A DNA stretch of 25,194 nt, from NCBI GenBank assembly GCA_964370315.1, contig CAYJIS010000026.1:1-25194 (forward strand). Reading direction: 5' to 3'. Of the stretch, positions 13,445 to 22,097 are shown piece after piece. Position 1 is the first letter of the stretch, and each line of letters starts with the position of its first letter. The notes under the pieces were generated by a model that saw only the letters and a list, made by a program, of their open reading frames with translations, did no database searches and was not told the DNA's origin. The stretch comes from CAYJFX01 sp964370315. Its GTDB lineage: Bacteria > Spirochaetota > Spirochaetia > Treponematales > Treponemataceae. A program made the translations under genes and the position numbers.

Positions 13445-14731
13445 TTGCGTAGAACAAAGAAAGTATATATAGTTTTGTTAATGCTCAGTTTATTGCTTGC
13501 GGTTTTAATTTCGAGATCAGGCGCGCTTGCAAATTATGAGAGATTGTATGATGTAACCTTGTTACACGGAGAGAGAATAAGCAATGAAATTCAAAGGGCT
13601 GTCTATGCTACAGAAATTCTCAAAGAAGTTACACGGTCGGAAGGCGGTAACATTACTCAAGAACGATTTAACTCTCTTGCACATGCTGTGGGTGACGGTT
13701 TGGACTACATTGTTATTCAGACTATGCCAATGGGAATAGTAGAGTATGCCTATCCTTTAGCAGGCAATGAAGAAACAATTGGGCATAATGTTATTGTTTC
13801 AGACACGACAGCCGTAGAATCACAAATGGCAATTAATGAACAAAGGTTTATTCTGTCAGGACCGTTTGATTTACTACAGGGAGTGAAGGGGATAGCGATT
13901 AGAAATCCCTTGTTTATAGAAGAAGATTTTTGGGGTTTTCTTACAATTGTACTTCCTGTTCCTGCTAGCATCGAAAAAACTGGAATATTAGAGCTTGAAA
14001 AAATTGGCTATCAATACAAACTGGTTGCGCAATATAAAAATGAAAACATACTATTTACAGAATCCTCTGACTTTAATGAAAAGCATGCACTTACTTTGCC
14101 TATTACAATAGGTGGAAATATGTGGTCCTTATCAATGTATCGAGAAGATGACGTAGGATATTTGTTAAAAAACTCTCTTTTATTAGGAGCCTTGTTTATT
14201 TTAATTTCTACAGGAATTTATTTTGGCTTGAAAAAAATAGAACATACATTGGAAAACGACCCTCTCACTGGCGCTTATAATAGAAGGTTTTTAGATACCT
14301 ATATGAAAGGGAATCCAATGGCAGTGAAAGGTGGTTTCGCGTTATTCTATATAGATCTTAATGAATTTAAGCCTGTAAATGATATTTATGGGCATGAAAT
14401 GGGAGATCGCCTGCTTATTGCTTTTGTTAAGCGATTGCAATCCAACATAAAAAGTGATGGGCTATTATTTCGGATAGGTGGAGATGAATTTATTCTTCTT
14501 GTTCCATCATTGATAGTTGAAAAAAATGTTAAAGAAATGATACAGCGAATATCAAATTTAGCACAAAAAAACTTCACTATAAAAGGGCAAACTATTAAAA
14601 TTTCTGCGGGGATTGGGTATGCCTGTTATCCAGCAGAAGGGGATGATATTAAAAGTCTAATGGAACTTGCAGATAGTAGGATGTACTCTGATAAAGAGGC
14701 GTATAAAAAAGCCCATAATATAACTCGTTAG
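13445..14731 (+). CDS. Membrane-bound CHASE-domain diguanylate cyclase
   Basis: This 428-residue protein has a membrane segment near residues 7-24, a periplasmic sensor to about 235, a second membrane segment near 240-262 and a GGDEF domain from about 272. The sensor shows CHASE features: PLAGNEETIGHNV, FILSGPFDLLQGVKG and a FWGFLTIVL strand. The cyclase has metal ligand Asp304, FKPVNDIYGH, and an intact RIGGDEF (345-349), so it should make cyclic di-GMP from GTP. The product-inhibition I-site RxxD is missing: the aligned positions 336-339 read KSDG. The start is a TTG at 13445 with AAAGGG 6 bases upstream. It is probably monocistronic. The ligand is unknown; CHASE domains bind small extracellular molecules. 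Confidence 0.9.
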   Translation: MRRTKKVYIVLLMLSLLLAVLISRSGALANYERLYDVTLLHGERISNEIQRAVYATEILKEVTRSEGGNITQERFNSLAHAVGDGLDYIVIQTMPMGIVEYAYPLAGNEETIGHNVIVSDTTAVESQMAINEQRFILSGPFDLLQGVKGIAIRNPLFIEEDFWGFLTIVLPVPASIEKTGILELEKIGYQYKLVAQYKNENILFTESSDFNEKHALTLPITIGGNMWSLSMYREDDVGYLLKNSLLLGALFILISTGIYFGLKKIEHTLENDPLTGAYNRRFLDTYMKGNPMAVKGGFALFYIDLNEFKPVNDIYGHEMGDRLLIAFVKRLQSNIKSDGLLFRIGGDEFILLVPSLIVEKNVKEMIQRISNLAQKNFTIKGQTIKISAGIGYACYPAEGDDIKSLMELADSRMYSDKEAYKKAHNITR

Positions 14732-14764
14732 AGATTTTAACCTTTTCTAGAATTTGCATAACTA

Positions 14765-14793
14765 TTGACATCTTTTTATAATAAAGGTATCTT
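14765..14793 (+). promoter_or_regulatory. Promoter of the acyltransferase-yaaA operon
   Basis: A consensus TTGACA (14765-14770), a 17-base spacer and TATCTT (14788-14793) give a leader of about 33 bases containing GGAGG. Confidence 0.55.
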
Positions 14794-14832
14794 AAAAGCA
14801 GAAGAAGTGTGATTATGTTTGGAGGCGCGCAA

Positions 14833-15768
14833 ATGAAACAAAATGCTCTTGGGGTAAAATATGCTCACATGTTTGAGGACTTAACAAAACATGGAAAAGC
14901 AGCAGATAAGATAGATGATACAAATGTGTATCAAGAAGCAAATCGAGAAACCCGAAAGCTTATAGACATTATGCTTAAAGATGGTCTGATCGAAGGGTCT
15001 CATCTTGAAGGTTTAGAGCATTTTGAAGCTTTTTATAATGCCTTGCTTAATGGAAAACGAGGCTTATTGCTTGTTGAGCACTTTAGTAACATGGATTTGC
15101 CTGCTTTATGTTATTTATTAGAAAAATGTGAAAAACCATTTGGCAAAGATTTATCTGAGCGAATTGTTGCCATAGCCGGAATGAAGTTAAATGAAGCAAA
15201 CCCTTTTGTTAGAGCATGGGCCGAAGCCTTTACACGAATAGTTATTTATCCGAGCAGAAGTCTCTCTTCAATCGAAGATCCTGAAGAAAGAAATCAAGAA
15301 GAAGCTAAAAGCAGAAGGATAAATACTGCTTCAATGCATGCTTTAACAGAGTGTCGTCGTAACGGAAAGCCTGTATTGGTGTTTCCTAGTGGGACTCGTT
15401 ATCGCCCTTCTAATCCAGAAACACGAAAAGGATTACGAGAAATAGATTCCTATTTAAGGATGTTTGATGTAATGCTTTTGGTTACCATAAATGGTAATTG
15501 TTTGCGAATGGACCCTGATAATCCAGAAAATATGTTAGCAGACTTACTCGTTGAAGACCTTGTTATAATGACTGCAAGCCCAATGATAGATTGTAAAGAT
15601 TTTAGACATAAAGCTCTTGAAGAGATTGGTGATTCTGTTGAAGACAAGAAAGTTGCTGTTGTAGAAAAAATTATGGATAAACTAAAAGATCAGCATGATA
15701 AACAACAGCCAGTATACTTAAAAATGTTTAAAGAGCTAACAGGCAAAGATTCAGATTATACTCTCTAG
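14833..15768 (+). CDS. Glycerolipid acyltransferase (PlsC/PlsB superfamily)
   Basis: This 311-residue protein carries the HX4D catalytic motif as EHFSNMD (His83, Asp88) and the glycerol-phosphate-binding motif as FPSGTR (184-189; usually FPEGTR). These place it in the LPLAT/PlsC superfamily, which transfers acyl groups to glycerol-3-phosphate or lysophosphatidate in phospholipid synthesis at the inner membrane face. The length, long N-terminal helical region and lack of an obvious membrane anchor resemble glycerol-3-phosphate acyltransferases more than short PlsC, but specificity is uncertain. The ATG at 14833 has GGAGG 7 bases upstream; an earlier in-frame start at 14809 would precede that site. 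yaaA follows after 25 bases, probably co-transcribed. Confidence 0.85.
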   Translation: MKQNALGVKYAHMFEDLTKHGKAADKIDDTNVYQEANRETRKLIDIMLKDGLIEGSHLEGLEHFEAFYNALLNGKRGLLLVEHFSNMDLPALCYLLEKCEKPFGKDLSERIVAIAGMKLNEANPFVRAWAEAFTRIVIYPSRSLSSIEDPEERNQEEAKSRRINTASMHALTECRRNGKPVLVFPSGTRYRPSNPETRKGLREIDSYLRMFDVMLLVTINGNCLRMDPDNPENMLADLLVEDLVIMTASPMIDCKDFRHKALEEIGDSVEDKKVAVVEKIMDKLKDQHDKQQPVYLKMFKELTGKDSDYTL

Positions 15769-15793
15769 TGCGATTTGACAGGAAGTGTGGTTT

Positions 15794-16540
15794 ATGAAGA
15801 TTATTATTTCTCCTGCAAAGAAAATTAAAAAAGAGGCAGAGCTTTTTTTTGAGCCAAGAAAACCTGTTTTTCTTGATAAAGCGAAAGAGTTATCGTCTTA
15901 CATAAAAACCTTATCGTATGAAGAGCTTAAGAAGCTTCTTGTTTGCAATGATGATATCGCTCGTCTTAATTATGACAGATATCAAAACATGGACTTTAAA
16001 AATAATTTGCACCATGCACTTCTTGCGTATGACGGAATACAATATCAATACATGGCCCCTCTTGTTTTTGATAATGATTGCTTTGAGTATCTTTCAGAGC
16101 ACTTGAGGATTCTTTCTGGGCTGTATGGCATTTTGCATCCTCTAGATGGAATTCAACCTTATCGTTTAGAGATGCAGGCAAAACTTGTGAGTCCCTTTTG
16201 TAATAACATATATGATTTTTGGAAAAAATCGATATATGACGAACTTGTAAGTGATGAAAAAATCATTGTAAATTTAGCTTCCAAAGAATATAGTAAAACA
16301 ATTGAAAAGTATCTTAGCGATGATGTACGCTTTGTTTCATGTATATTTGGAGATGTACAAAAAGATACTGGAAAAGTAGTTGAGAAAGGTGTGTATGTAA
16401 AAATGGCCCGTGGGGAAATGGTTCGTTTTATGGCAGAGAACAAAATTAGTGATTTAAATGGACTTACCTCTTTTACGGCTTTTGATTTTTGTTACAATAA
16501 AGAACTTTCCAATAAAAACACGTTTGTTTTTTCTCGTTAA
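15794..16540 (+). CDS. yaaA: Peroxide stress protein YaaA family
   Basis: This 248-residue cytoplasmic protein begins MKIIISPAKK, the signature start of the YaaA (DUF328) family. It keeps the conserved LSGLYGILHPLDGIQPYRLEM block and the C-terminal KMARGEMVRFMAENKI block. In Escherichia coli YaaA limits DNA and protein damage under hydrogen peroxide by lowering free intracellular iron; the biochemical activity is less settled. The ATG at 15794 is chosen because homologues begin there and AGGAAG lies just upstream; a GTG at 15785 is a worse candidate. It follows the acyltransferase gene by 25 bases. The adjacency has no obvious functional reason. Confidence 0.93.
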   Translation: MKIIISPAKKIKKEAELFFEPRKPVFLDKAKELSSYIKTLSYEELKKLLVCNDDIARLNYDRYQNMDFKNNLHHALLAYDGIQYQYMAPLVFDNDCFEYLSEHLRILSGLYGILHPLDGIQPYRLEMQAKLVSPFCNNIYDFWKKSIYDELVSDEKIIVNLASKEYSKTIEKYLSDDVRFVSCIFGDVQKDTGKVVEKGVYVKMARGEMVRFMAENKISDLNGLTSFTAFDFCYNKELSNKNTFVFSR

Positions 16541-16590
16541 AATATTTTTTCTGTTTAAATAAAAGACTTTCAAAAATCTCGGTTATCATG

Positions 16591-16596
16591 TATAAT
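16591..16596 (+). promoter_or_regulatory. Perfect -10 giving a leaderless CBS-HATPase mRNA
   Basis: TATAAT (16591-16596) ends exactly 6 bases before the ATG at 16603, so the usual start 7 bases downstream is the A of the ATG. TTTCAA (16568-16573), 17 bases upstream, is a weak -35. No ribosome binding site is visible. Confidence 0.55.
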
Positions 16597-16602
16597 AGTA
16601 TT

Positions 16603-17526
16603 ATGCAAGAAGCCATTCCGTTAAATACTGAATCGTCTCCAGAGGCGGTCATTGAACTATTATTTAAACTCAAAATGAAGGATGTAATGACGACAGATGT
16701 TGTAACCGTTCCTCCTTCAATGTCTATGAGAGAAGTTCAACTTCTTATGAAGGAAAAGCGTGTTACAGGGGTTCCTGTTATGCTTAGTAAAAAACTTGCC
16801 GGAATTATTTCGATGGATGATATTGTAAATGCCTTTGATAAGGGCACAATTGATGATGCTTGTGAGCATCATATGACACGAAATACAATTGTTTTACAAG
16901 AGAATATGCCAATTTCTTTTGCGGTTACCTATTTTAATAAATACAAATTTGGGCGATTTCCAGTTTTAAACAATAAGAACAAGCTCGTTGGTATAGTTAC
17001 AACCTCAGACGTAATTGCAGCGCTTTTAGTTGCCATGAACTCAGAAGTTGCGCGATTGGAAAAAGAAACACAAGAAGCTTTAAAGCAAGAGCCGCATCGG
17101 GTTATGGAGTTTAATACAGAACCTTTTAACTTTGAAACTGCAGGGCTTGCATCAACAGAAATAAAGAAGAAACTACGCTCGATGAATGTGGATCCTGCAA
17201 TTGCAAGGCGAGCAGGGATTGCGAGTTATGAGCTTGAAATTAATCAGGTTGTGCACTCTCAAGGTGGTATTATGCGCTACTATATTACAGGTGATAAGCT
17301 TGTTATAGAGGCAATGGATACAGGTCCTGGTATTCCTGATATTGAAAAAGCACTGACAGAAGGGTTTTCGACTGCAACAGAGAGAGTTCGATCTCTTGGG
17401 TTTGGTGCAGGAATGGGAATACCGAATACAAAGCGCGTTTCTGATGAATTCTCAATTGAATCTGAAATGGGAAAAGGAACTACGGTTCATGCTACTTTTT
17501 ATTTAACGCAAAGTAAGTCTGAATAA
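16603..17526 (+). CDS. CBS-pair plus HATPase (anti-sigma-type serine kinase) protein
   Basis: This 307-residue protein has two CBS motifs (about residues 24-80 and 88-145) followed by a GHKL/RsbW-type ATPase domain (about 180-300). The ATP-binding residues are intact: N box YELEIN (Asn214), DTGPGIPD (239 onward) and the glycine loop GFGAGMG (266-272). CBS domains bind adenine nucleotides, so it may sense energy charge and phosphorylate or sequester a protein partner. Genes of this architecture are known next to DRTGG and PHP genes and [FeFe]-hydrogenases in Clostridia, Thermotoga and spirochaetes, and the same order occurs here. An in-frame ATG at 16588 lies upstream of the -10 and is rejected as start. 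Confidence 0.88.
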   Translation: MQEAIPLNTESSPEAVIELLFKLKMKDVMTTDVVTVPPSMSMREVQLLMKEKRVTGVPVMLSKKLAGIISMDDIVNAFDKGTIDDACEHHMTRNTIVLQENMPISFAVTYFNKYKFGRFPVLNNKNKLVGIVTTSDVIAALLVAMNSEVARLEKETQEALKQEPHRVMEFNTEPFNFETAGLASTEIKKKLRSMNVDPAIARRAGIASYELEINQVVHSQGGIMRYYITGDKLVIEAMDTGPGIPDIEKALTEGFSTATERVRSLGFGAGMGIPNTKRVSDEFSIESEMGKGTTVHATFYLTQSKSE

Positions 17527-17600
17527 AAAAAGCAAATACGTTATTAATTAATCATTAATATAATCATAATAAGAATTATAGGTGTTTATAGGAGAAAAAT

Positions 17601-17933
17601 ATGAAGCTTTCTGAAATTGCAACTAGGTTAAACCTTCGAGCAGTGTTTGATACCTACAATGATGTAGAAATTAGCACTGCATATACAGGCGATTTATTAA
17701 GTGATGTAATGGGGCATGGCGATGATGAATGTGTAATTATTACCATTCAAGCCCATAAAAACACGCTTGCCGTTGCAACATTAAAGGATTCTCCAGCTAT
17801 TATTTTATGTAATAATCGCCCCGTTCCAGATGACATGATTGAATCTGCCAAGGATGAGGGAGTGGCACTTTTTGTAACAAATGACAATCAGTTTACTGTG
17901 TCTGGAAAGCTCTATGGCTTGTTGGAAAGCTGA
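17601..17933 (+). CDS. DRTGG domain protein
   Basis: This 110-residue protein is a stand-alone DRTGG-type domain, a small alpha/beta fold named after its motif in larger proteins such as phosphotransacetylase relatives. Here the motif is degenerate. Characteristic stretches are GDLLSDVMGHGDDECVIIT near residue 30 and the closing TVSGKLYGLL. Its function is unknown; in hydrogenase gene neighbourhoods it accompanies PHP and anti-sigma-kinase-like proteins. A clear AGGAGA ribosome binding site lies before the ATG. The PHP gene overlaps its 3' end by 20 bases, so the two are translationally coupled. Confidence 0.82.
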   Translation: MKLSEIATRLNLRAVFDTYNDVEISTAYTGDLLSDVMGHGDDECVIITIQAHKNTLAVATLKDSPAIILCNNRPVPDDMIESAKDEGVALFVTNDNQFTVSGKLYGLLES

Positions 17934-18699
17934 CTTTCATATACACTCCTGTCTTTCGCCTTGTGGAGATCTTTTGATGTCTCCTTCGACAATAGTAAAA
18001 GGTTTAAAAGAAAAGGGAGTTCAAATTGCAGCTCTCACAGATCACAATACATCGTTGAATTGTCCTTCATTTGAGTACCATTGTAAAAAGGCAGGTATTG
18101 CTTCTCTTTTTGGGATGGAGGCACAAACACAAGAAGAGGTTCATGCACTTTGTTTGTTTTCATCTCTAGAAGTTGCACTTGCCTTTAGCAATGAAATATA
18201 TGAGCTTTTGCCACCTATTTTGAACGACCCAGAAAAAATGGGCGATCAAGTGTATGTTGATGAGGAAGACGATATTATAGGTGAGGTTGAAAAATATCTA
18301 GTAACTTCTATAGATTTAGGGATAGATGAGCTAGCAAAAAAGGTTCATTCTCTTGGAGGCCTTTTTATTCCTGCTCATATTGATAGGGCTGCATTTTCTT
18401 TGACGAGCCAATTGGGCTTTGTGCCAGATGGAGACTGGGATGCACTTGAGACCGTAACGTTTCCCCCAGCTAGAGTTGATTATATAGAGGGGAAACCGCA
18501 GCGAACTCCTATTGATACACTGGGGTACCCATTAACAATGTCTTCGGATGCTCATTTTGTTGAACATATTGCAAGAAGAACTTTTGATTTGGATTTTGGA
18601 CAAAGTCCGTTGCATGGTGAAATGGGGATATTAAATCTAGATGGAAGTGTAAACATAAAAACTCTTAAAGAAGCATTAAAACGAAGGCCCAAAGGGTAA
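17914..18699 (+). CDS. PHP domain phosphoesterase
   Basis: This 261-residue protein has the PHP metal-binding motifs: DFHIHSCLSPCGD (His9, His11), LTDHNTS (Asp43, His44), IPAHIDRAAF and SSDAHF near the C-terminus. PHP enzymes use two or three metal ions to hydrolyse phosphoesters, for instance in nucleotides or histidinol phosphate. This subgroup occurs beside DRTGG and CBS-kinase genes and has no assigned substrate. The ATG at 17914, 4 bases after GGAAAG, is preferred over 17881, because the HIHS motif should lie within the first ten residues or so. It ends the trio; a 170-base gap precedes sufC. Confidence 0.85.
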   Translation: MACWKADFHIHSCLSPCGDLLMSPSTIVKGLKEKGVQIAALTDHNTSLNCPSFEYHCKKAGIASLFGMEAQTQEEVHALCLFSSLEVALAFSNEIYELLPPILNDPEKMGDQVYVDEEDDIIGEVEKYLVTSIDLGIDELAKKVHSLGGLFIPAHIDRAAFSLTSQLGFVPDGDWDALETVTFPPARVDYIEGKPQRTPIDTLGYPLTMSSDAHFVEHIARRTFDLDFGQSPLHGEMGILNLDGSVNIKTLKEALKRRPKG

Positions 18700-18755
18700 T
18701 GTGTTAAAAAAGATACAGCGCATGTTTACGTAAAAAATGAGGATTTAGGCCATAG

Positions 18756-18777
18756 AATTAAAAGGAATTTTAATTTT
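18756..18777 (+). terminator. Weak AT-only hairpin behind the PHP gene
   Basis: AATTAAAA (18756-18763) pairs with TTTTAATT (18768-18775) around GGAA, followed by only two more Ts. It may be a weak terminator of the trio. It lies immediately before the 15-base motif of the suf promoter. Confidence 0.3.
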
Positions 18778-18791
18778 GTAACAAAATCACT
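18777..18791 (+). promoter_or_regulatory. 15-base motif upstream of the suf operon, shared with ahpC
   Basis: TGTAACAAAATCACT here is identical to positions 3547-3561. It ends 7 bases before the suf -35. The similarity continues as TTGAA-x-GAA at nearly the same distance in both promoters. Confidence 0.5.
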
Positions 18792-18798
18792 CATCTTG

Positions 18799-18827
18799 TT
18801 GAAAGAATTTTGCAATAATGGTATATT
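18799..18827 (+). promoter_or_regulatory. Promoter of the suf operon
   Basis: TTGAAA (18799-18804), a 17-base spacer and TATATT (18822-18827) form a good promoter. A perfect TATAAT (18827-18832) overlaps its end but is 22 bases from the -35. The leader is about 36 bases with AAGGAAAA. Confidence 0.6.
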
Positions 18828-18869
18828 ATAATGGACTGAAAAGATAACAAAACTATATAAGGAAAATAT

Positions 18870-19613
18870 ATGAGCAAAGAATTACTAACTGTAAAAGATT
18901 TAAATGTACAGATAGCAGGTAAAGAAATATTACGAAACCTAAATCTAAGTATAGGTAAGGGTGAGGTACACGTTGTTATGGGGCGAAACGGTAAAGGAAA
19001 ATCAACATTGTTTTCTGCTATTGTTGGACATCCATTATATGAAATTACTGGTGGAAGCATTGCCTTCGAAGGCGAAGATATTACAGATATGAGTCCCGAT
19101 GAAAGGGCTCGTAAGGGTATCTTTTTATCATTTCAAGCACCAGTTGAAATACCCGGTATAACGCTAGGCGATTTTATTCGTTCTGGGCAAGGAGCAGTTC
19201 TTGGAGAAATGAAAAACGTTTTCTCTTTTAGGAAAGAGCTTTTGCAAAAAATGGCAGTACTTAAAATGGATGAAGCATATGCTGACCGTGATTTAAATGT
19301 CGGGTTTTCAGGTGGAGAAAAGAAAAAAGCGGAAATTTTGCAAATGCTTATGATGAACCCAAAACTTGCATTATTAGATGAAACAGACTCTGGTTTAGAT
19401 GTTGATGCGATTCAAAATGTTGCTCAAGGAATAGCTGAGTATAAAAATGAAGAAAACAGTATTGTAATTATTACACATAACGCAAAGCTTCTTGAAAAAA
19501 TTGATGTGGACTTTGTACATATTCTTGATGATGGCAAAATTATTCAAACAGGAAGCAGAGATTTGGCTATGGAAATTGTTTCTCGTGGATATTCTGCTAC
19601 AGAAGTGAAATGA
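18870..19613 (+). CDS. sufC: Fe-S cluster assembly ATPase SufC
   Basis: This 247-residue ABC-type ATPase has Walker A GRNGKGKST (38-46), signature FSGGEKKKAEILQM and Walker B LALLDETDSGLDVDA. The phrase FLSFQAPVEIPGI and the GHPLYEITGG segment after Walker A are typical of SufC. It drives conformational change in the SufB-SufC-SufD scaffold that assembles Fe-S clusters in the cytoplasm. The Walker A loop has Arg and Lys (GRNGKGKST) where many have Pro and Ser. It is the first gene of sufCBDSU, with sufB 7 bases downstream. Confidence 0.97.
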   Translation: MSKELLTVKDLNVQIAGKEILRNLNLSIGKGEVHVVMGRNGKGKSTLFSAIVGHPLYEITGGSIAFEGEDITDMSPDERARKGIFLSFQAPVEIPGITLGDFIRSGQGAVLGEMKNVFSFRKELLQKMAVLKMDEAYADRDLNVGFSGGEKKKAEILQMLMMNPKLALLDETDSGLDVDAIQNVAQGIAEYKNEENSIVIITHNAKLLEKIDVDFVHILDDGKIIQTGSRDLAMEIVSRGYSATEVK

Positions 19614-19620
19614 GGCGTAC

Positions 19621-21036
19621 ATGAGTGATAATACAGAAAAAACATACATAGATGATATAGATAGAAGTGTTTACGATGTAATTGATTATGCTAAGCCATC
19701 CCTTGCGGTTGATTCAGGATTAACAGAAGATGTTGTAAAAACCATTTCAAAAGAAAAAAATGACCCAGAATGGATGACCGAGTTTAGGCTAAAAGCATTA
19801 AAAAAATACTTGGAAACACCTCTTCCAAATTGGGGTGCCCCACTAGATGGTCTTAATATAGATAATATTGTAACCTATGTTAGACCTGATACAAATATGA
19901 AAGAATCATGGGATGATGTGCCAGATGAAATAAAAAACACATTTGAAAGACTAGGTATTCCTGAAGCAGAAAGAACAAGTCTTGCAGGTGTTGGTGCCCA
20001 ATATGACTCAGAGGTTGTGTATCACAATGTGCAAAAAGAAGTTGAAGAGCAAGGTGTTGTGTACACAGATATGGAGAGTGCTCTAAATGGACCATATGCT
20101 GATATGGTAAAAGAAAACTTCATGAAAGTTGTTCCTATAAGTGATCACAAGTTTGCTGCATTGCATGGAGCCGTGTGGTCAGGTGGTTCTTTTGTATATG
20201 TTCCACCAGGGGTGCATGTAGAAGTTCCGCTACAATCCTATTTTAGACTTAACGCAGCAGGAGCTGGACAATTTGAGCATACGTTAATTATAGTAGACAA
20301 AGGAGCTTCGCTTCACTTTATAGAAGGTTGTTCTGCACCGCGGCATAATGTAGCTAATTTGCATGCCGGATGTGTTGAACTTGTTGTTGAAGAAGGAGCT
20401 CGTCTTCGTTATTCAACAATAGAAAACTGGTCAAAAAACATGTATAACTTAAATACAAAACGCGCGTTAATAAAAAAAGATGGCGTAATGGAATGGGTCA
20501 GTGGTTCTTTTGGATCACATACTTCGTATCTTTACCCAATGACTGTTTTGCAAGGTGAAAACTCAAGAATGGAATATACAGGTATTACCTTTGCCAGTAA
20601 TGGACAAAATCTTGATACCGGTGTTAAGGTTGTGCATAATGCAGAAAATACGTCATCACATCTTTTTGCTAAGTCAATTTCACGCGATGGCGGTATTTCA
20701 ACCTTTAGAAGTGAAGTAAGCGTAAGTGCAAAAGCAAAAAAAAGTAAATCTTCTACTTCATGTGAGTCTTTGATGCTTGATAGTGACTCAAGAAGCGATA
20801 CCATTCCAGTTTTAAATATTAACTGTGATGATGTGAGTATCGGACATGAGGCAAAAATTGGGCAAATAAGCGATGATGTTATATTTTATTTGATGAGTCG
20901 CGGTATTAAAGAAGAAGATGCCAAGGCTATGATTGTTGGTGGTTTTGCAGAACCAATTGCTAAGCAATTGCCACTTGAATATGCAGTAGAAATGAATAAT
21001 TTAATTCATCTTGAAATGCAAGGTACTATAGGGTAA
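19621..21036 (+). CDS. sufB: Fe-S cluster scaffold protein SufB
   Basis: This 471-residue protein has the normal SufB length and conserved regions: RLKALKKYLETPLPNW near the N-terminus, FVYVPPGVHVEVPLQSYFR in the middle and the C-terminal NINCDDVSIGHEAKIGQIS. The Cys in NINCDD corresponds to the cysteine implicated in cluster assembly and sulphur acceptance in the SufBCD complex. It forms the scaffold with SufD and SufC, receiving sulphur from SufS through SufU. GAGG from the sufC stop region serves as its ribosome binding site. sufD follows after 11 bases. Confidence 0.97.
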   Translation: MSDNTEKTYIDDIDRSVYDVIDYAKPSLAVDSGLTEDVVKTISKEKNDPEWMTEFRLKALKKYLETPLPNWGAPLDGLNIDNIVTYVRPDTNMKESWDDVPDEIKNTFERLGIPEAERTSLAGVGAQYDSEVVYHNVQKEVEEQGVVYTDMESALNGPYADMVKENFMKVVPISDHKFAALHGAVWSGGSFVYVPPGVHVEVPLQSYFRLNAAGAGQFEHTLIIVDKGASLHFIEGCSAPRHNVANLHAGCVELVVEEGARLRYSTIENWSKNMYNLNTKRALIKKDGVMEWVSGSFGSHTSYLYPMTVLQGENSRMEYTGITFASNGQNLDTGVKVVHNAENTSSHLFAKSISRDGGISTFRSEVSVSAKAKKSKSSTSCESLMLDSDSRSDTIPVLNINCDDVSIGHEAKIGQISDDVIFYLMSRGIKEEDAKAMIVGGFAEPIAKQLPLEYAVEMNNLIHLEMQGTIG

Positions 21037-21047
21037 GGGGGTAAAAG

Positions 21048-22082
21048 ATGAATGCAATAAAAACTGTAAACACACTTCCTGTGCCAACATGGAATCACCT
21101 AGGAGTAAATGGAGCCGCAGTACCGGATTTTCCAAAAGGCCAAAGTTCTAATGCAATTGAGTTTCATGGTGATTATACTTCAAGTGTTATAAAGAATGTA
21201 GAAATTGCAGCAGTAGGGGATGATGCCCTTGAGCAATATATTACTGAAAACAAGAATGCTCAACTTTCACTGAGTATTTCAAAGGATGTAAAAACCGATT
21301 TGCATATTGGAGCTACTATTACAGCTGAAAAGCCCTTGTTATGTGAGAGTCTTTCTGTTGTTGTTGAAAGCGATGTAGCGGCAAAGATGTTTCATGTTAT
21401 TACATCTGATAAAAAAACAAATGGTCATTACGCATCGTTGATAAAAATTCGTGCAGAAAAGAATGCACGGCTTCATCTTACTTTAGTACAACTTTTTGAT
21501 GAAACAGTGCAAGATTGGTCTCAACTTGTTATAGAAGCAGAAGAAGGTGCGGTTGTAGATGTCGTAAGAGTGCTATTGGGCTCTTGTCGCTCAGTACAAG
21601 GAGTAAAAACTCTTTTGCTTGGAGATGATTCAAGTTATACACTGAATACTTATTATCATGCAAAAGATGATGAGGTTATTGATATAAATGATATTTCGAT
21701 ACATATTGGTAAAAATACCGTTAGTGATATGTATTTAGGTGGGATACTAGATGATAATAGTTCAAAAATTTATAGAGGAACTATTGATTTTAGAAAAGGT
21801 GCCCAAAAAGCAGATGGAAAAGAAATAGATGACGTTCTTTTGATGAGTCCAACGGTTCATAATAAAACATGTCCGCTTATATTATGTGGAGAAGAAAGTG
21901 TTGCAGGAGAGCATGCTGCCACTATAGGTCGCTTTAATGATGAACAATTATTTTATCTTTGTTCTCGAGGTTTAACTGTATCGCAGGCAAAGCGTCTTTT
22001 AATTGATGCAAAATTGCATAATGTTGTAAGTAAAATTCAAGACGAAGAATTGCAAATAAAAGTTCTAGAATTTGCGCGTTAA
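21048..22082 (+). CDS. sufD: Fe-S cluster assembly protein SufD
   Basis: This 344-residue SufB paralogue lacks the long N-terminal part of SufB and has the conserved end CGEESVAGEHAATIGRFN followed by LFYLCSRGL. The His in GEHAATIG corresponds to the residue implicated at the SufB-SufD interface where clusters form. The N-terminal half is less conserved and shorter than in many SufD proteins (often 400 or more residues), but the reading frame is intact. AAGGGGG lies 7 bases before the ATG. Confidence 0.93.
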   Translation: MNAIKTVNTLPVPTWNHLGVNGAAVPDFPKGQSSNAIEFHGDYTSSVIKNVEIAAVGDDALEQYITENKNAQLSLSISKDVKTDLHIGATITAEKPLLCESLSVVVESDVAAKMFHVITSDKKTNGHYASLIKIRAEKNARLHLTLVQLFDETVQDWSQLVIEAEEGAVVDVVRVLLGSCRSVQGVKTLLLGDDSSYTLNTYYHAKDDEVIDINDISIHIGKNTVSDMYLGGILDDNSSKIYRGTIDFRKGAQKADGKEIDDVLLMSPTVHNKTCPLILCGEESVAGEHAATIGRFNDEQLFYLCSRGLTVSQAKRLLIDAKLHNVVSKIQDEELQIKVLEFAR

Positions 22083-22097
22083 GAGGATACATATAAT

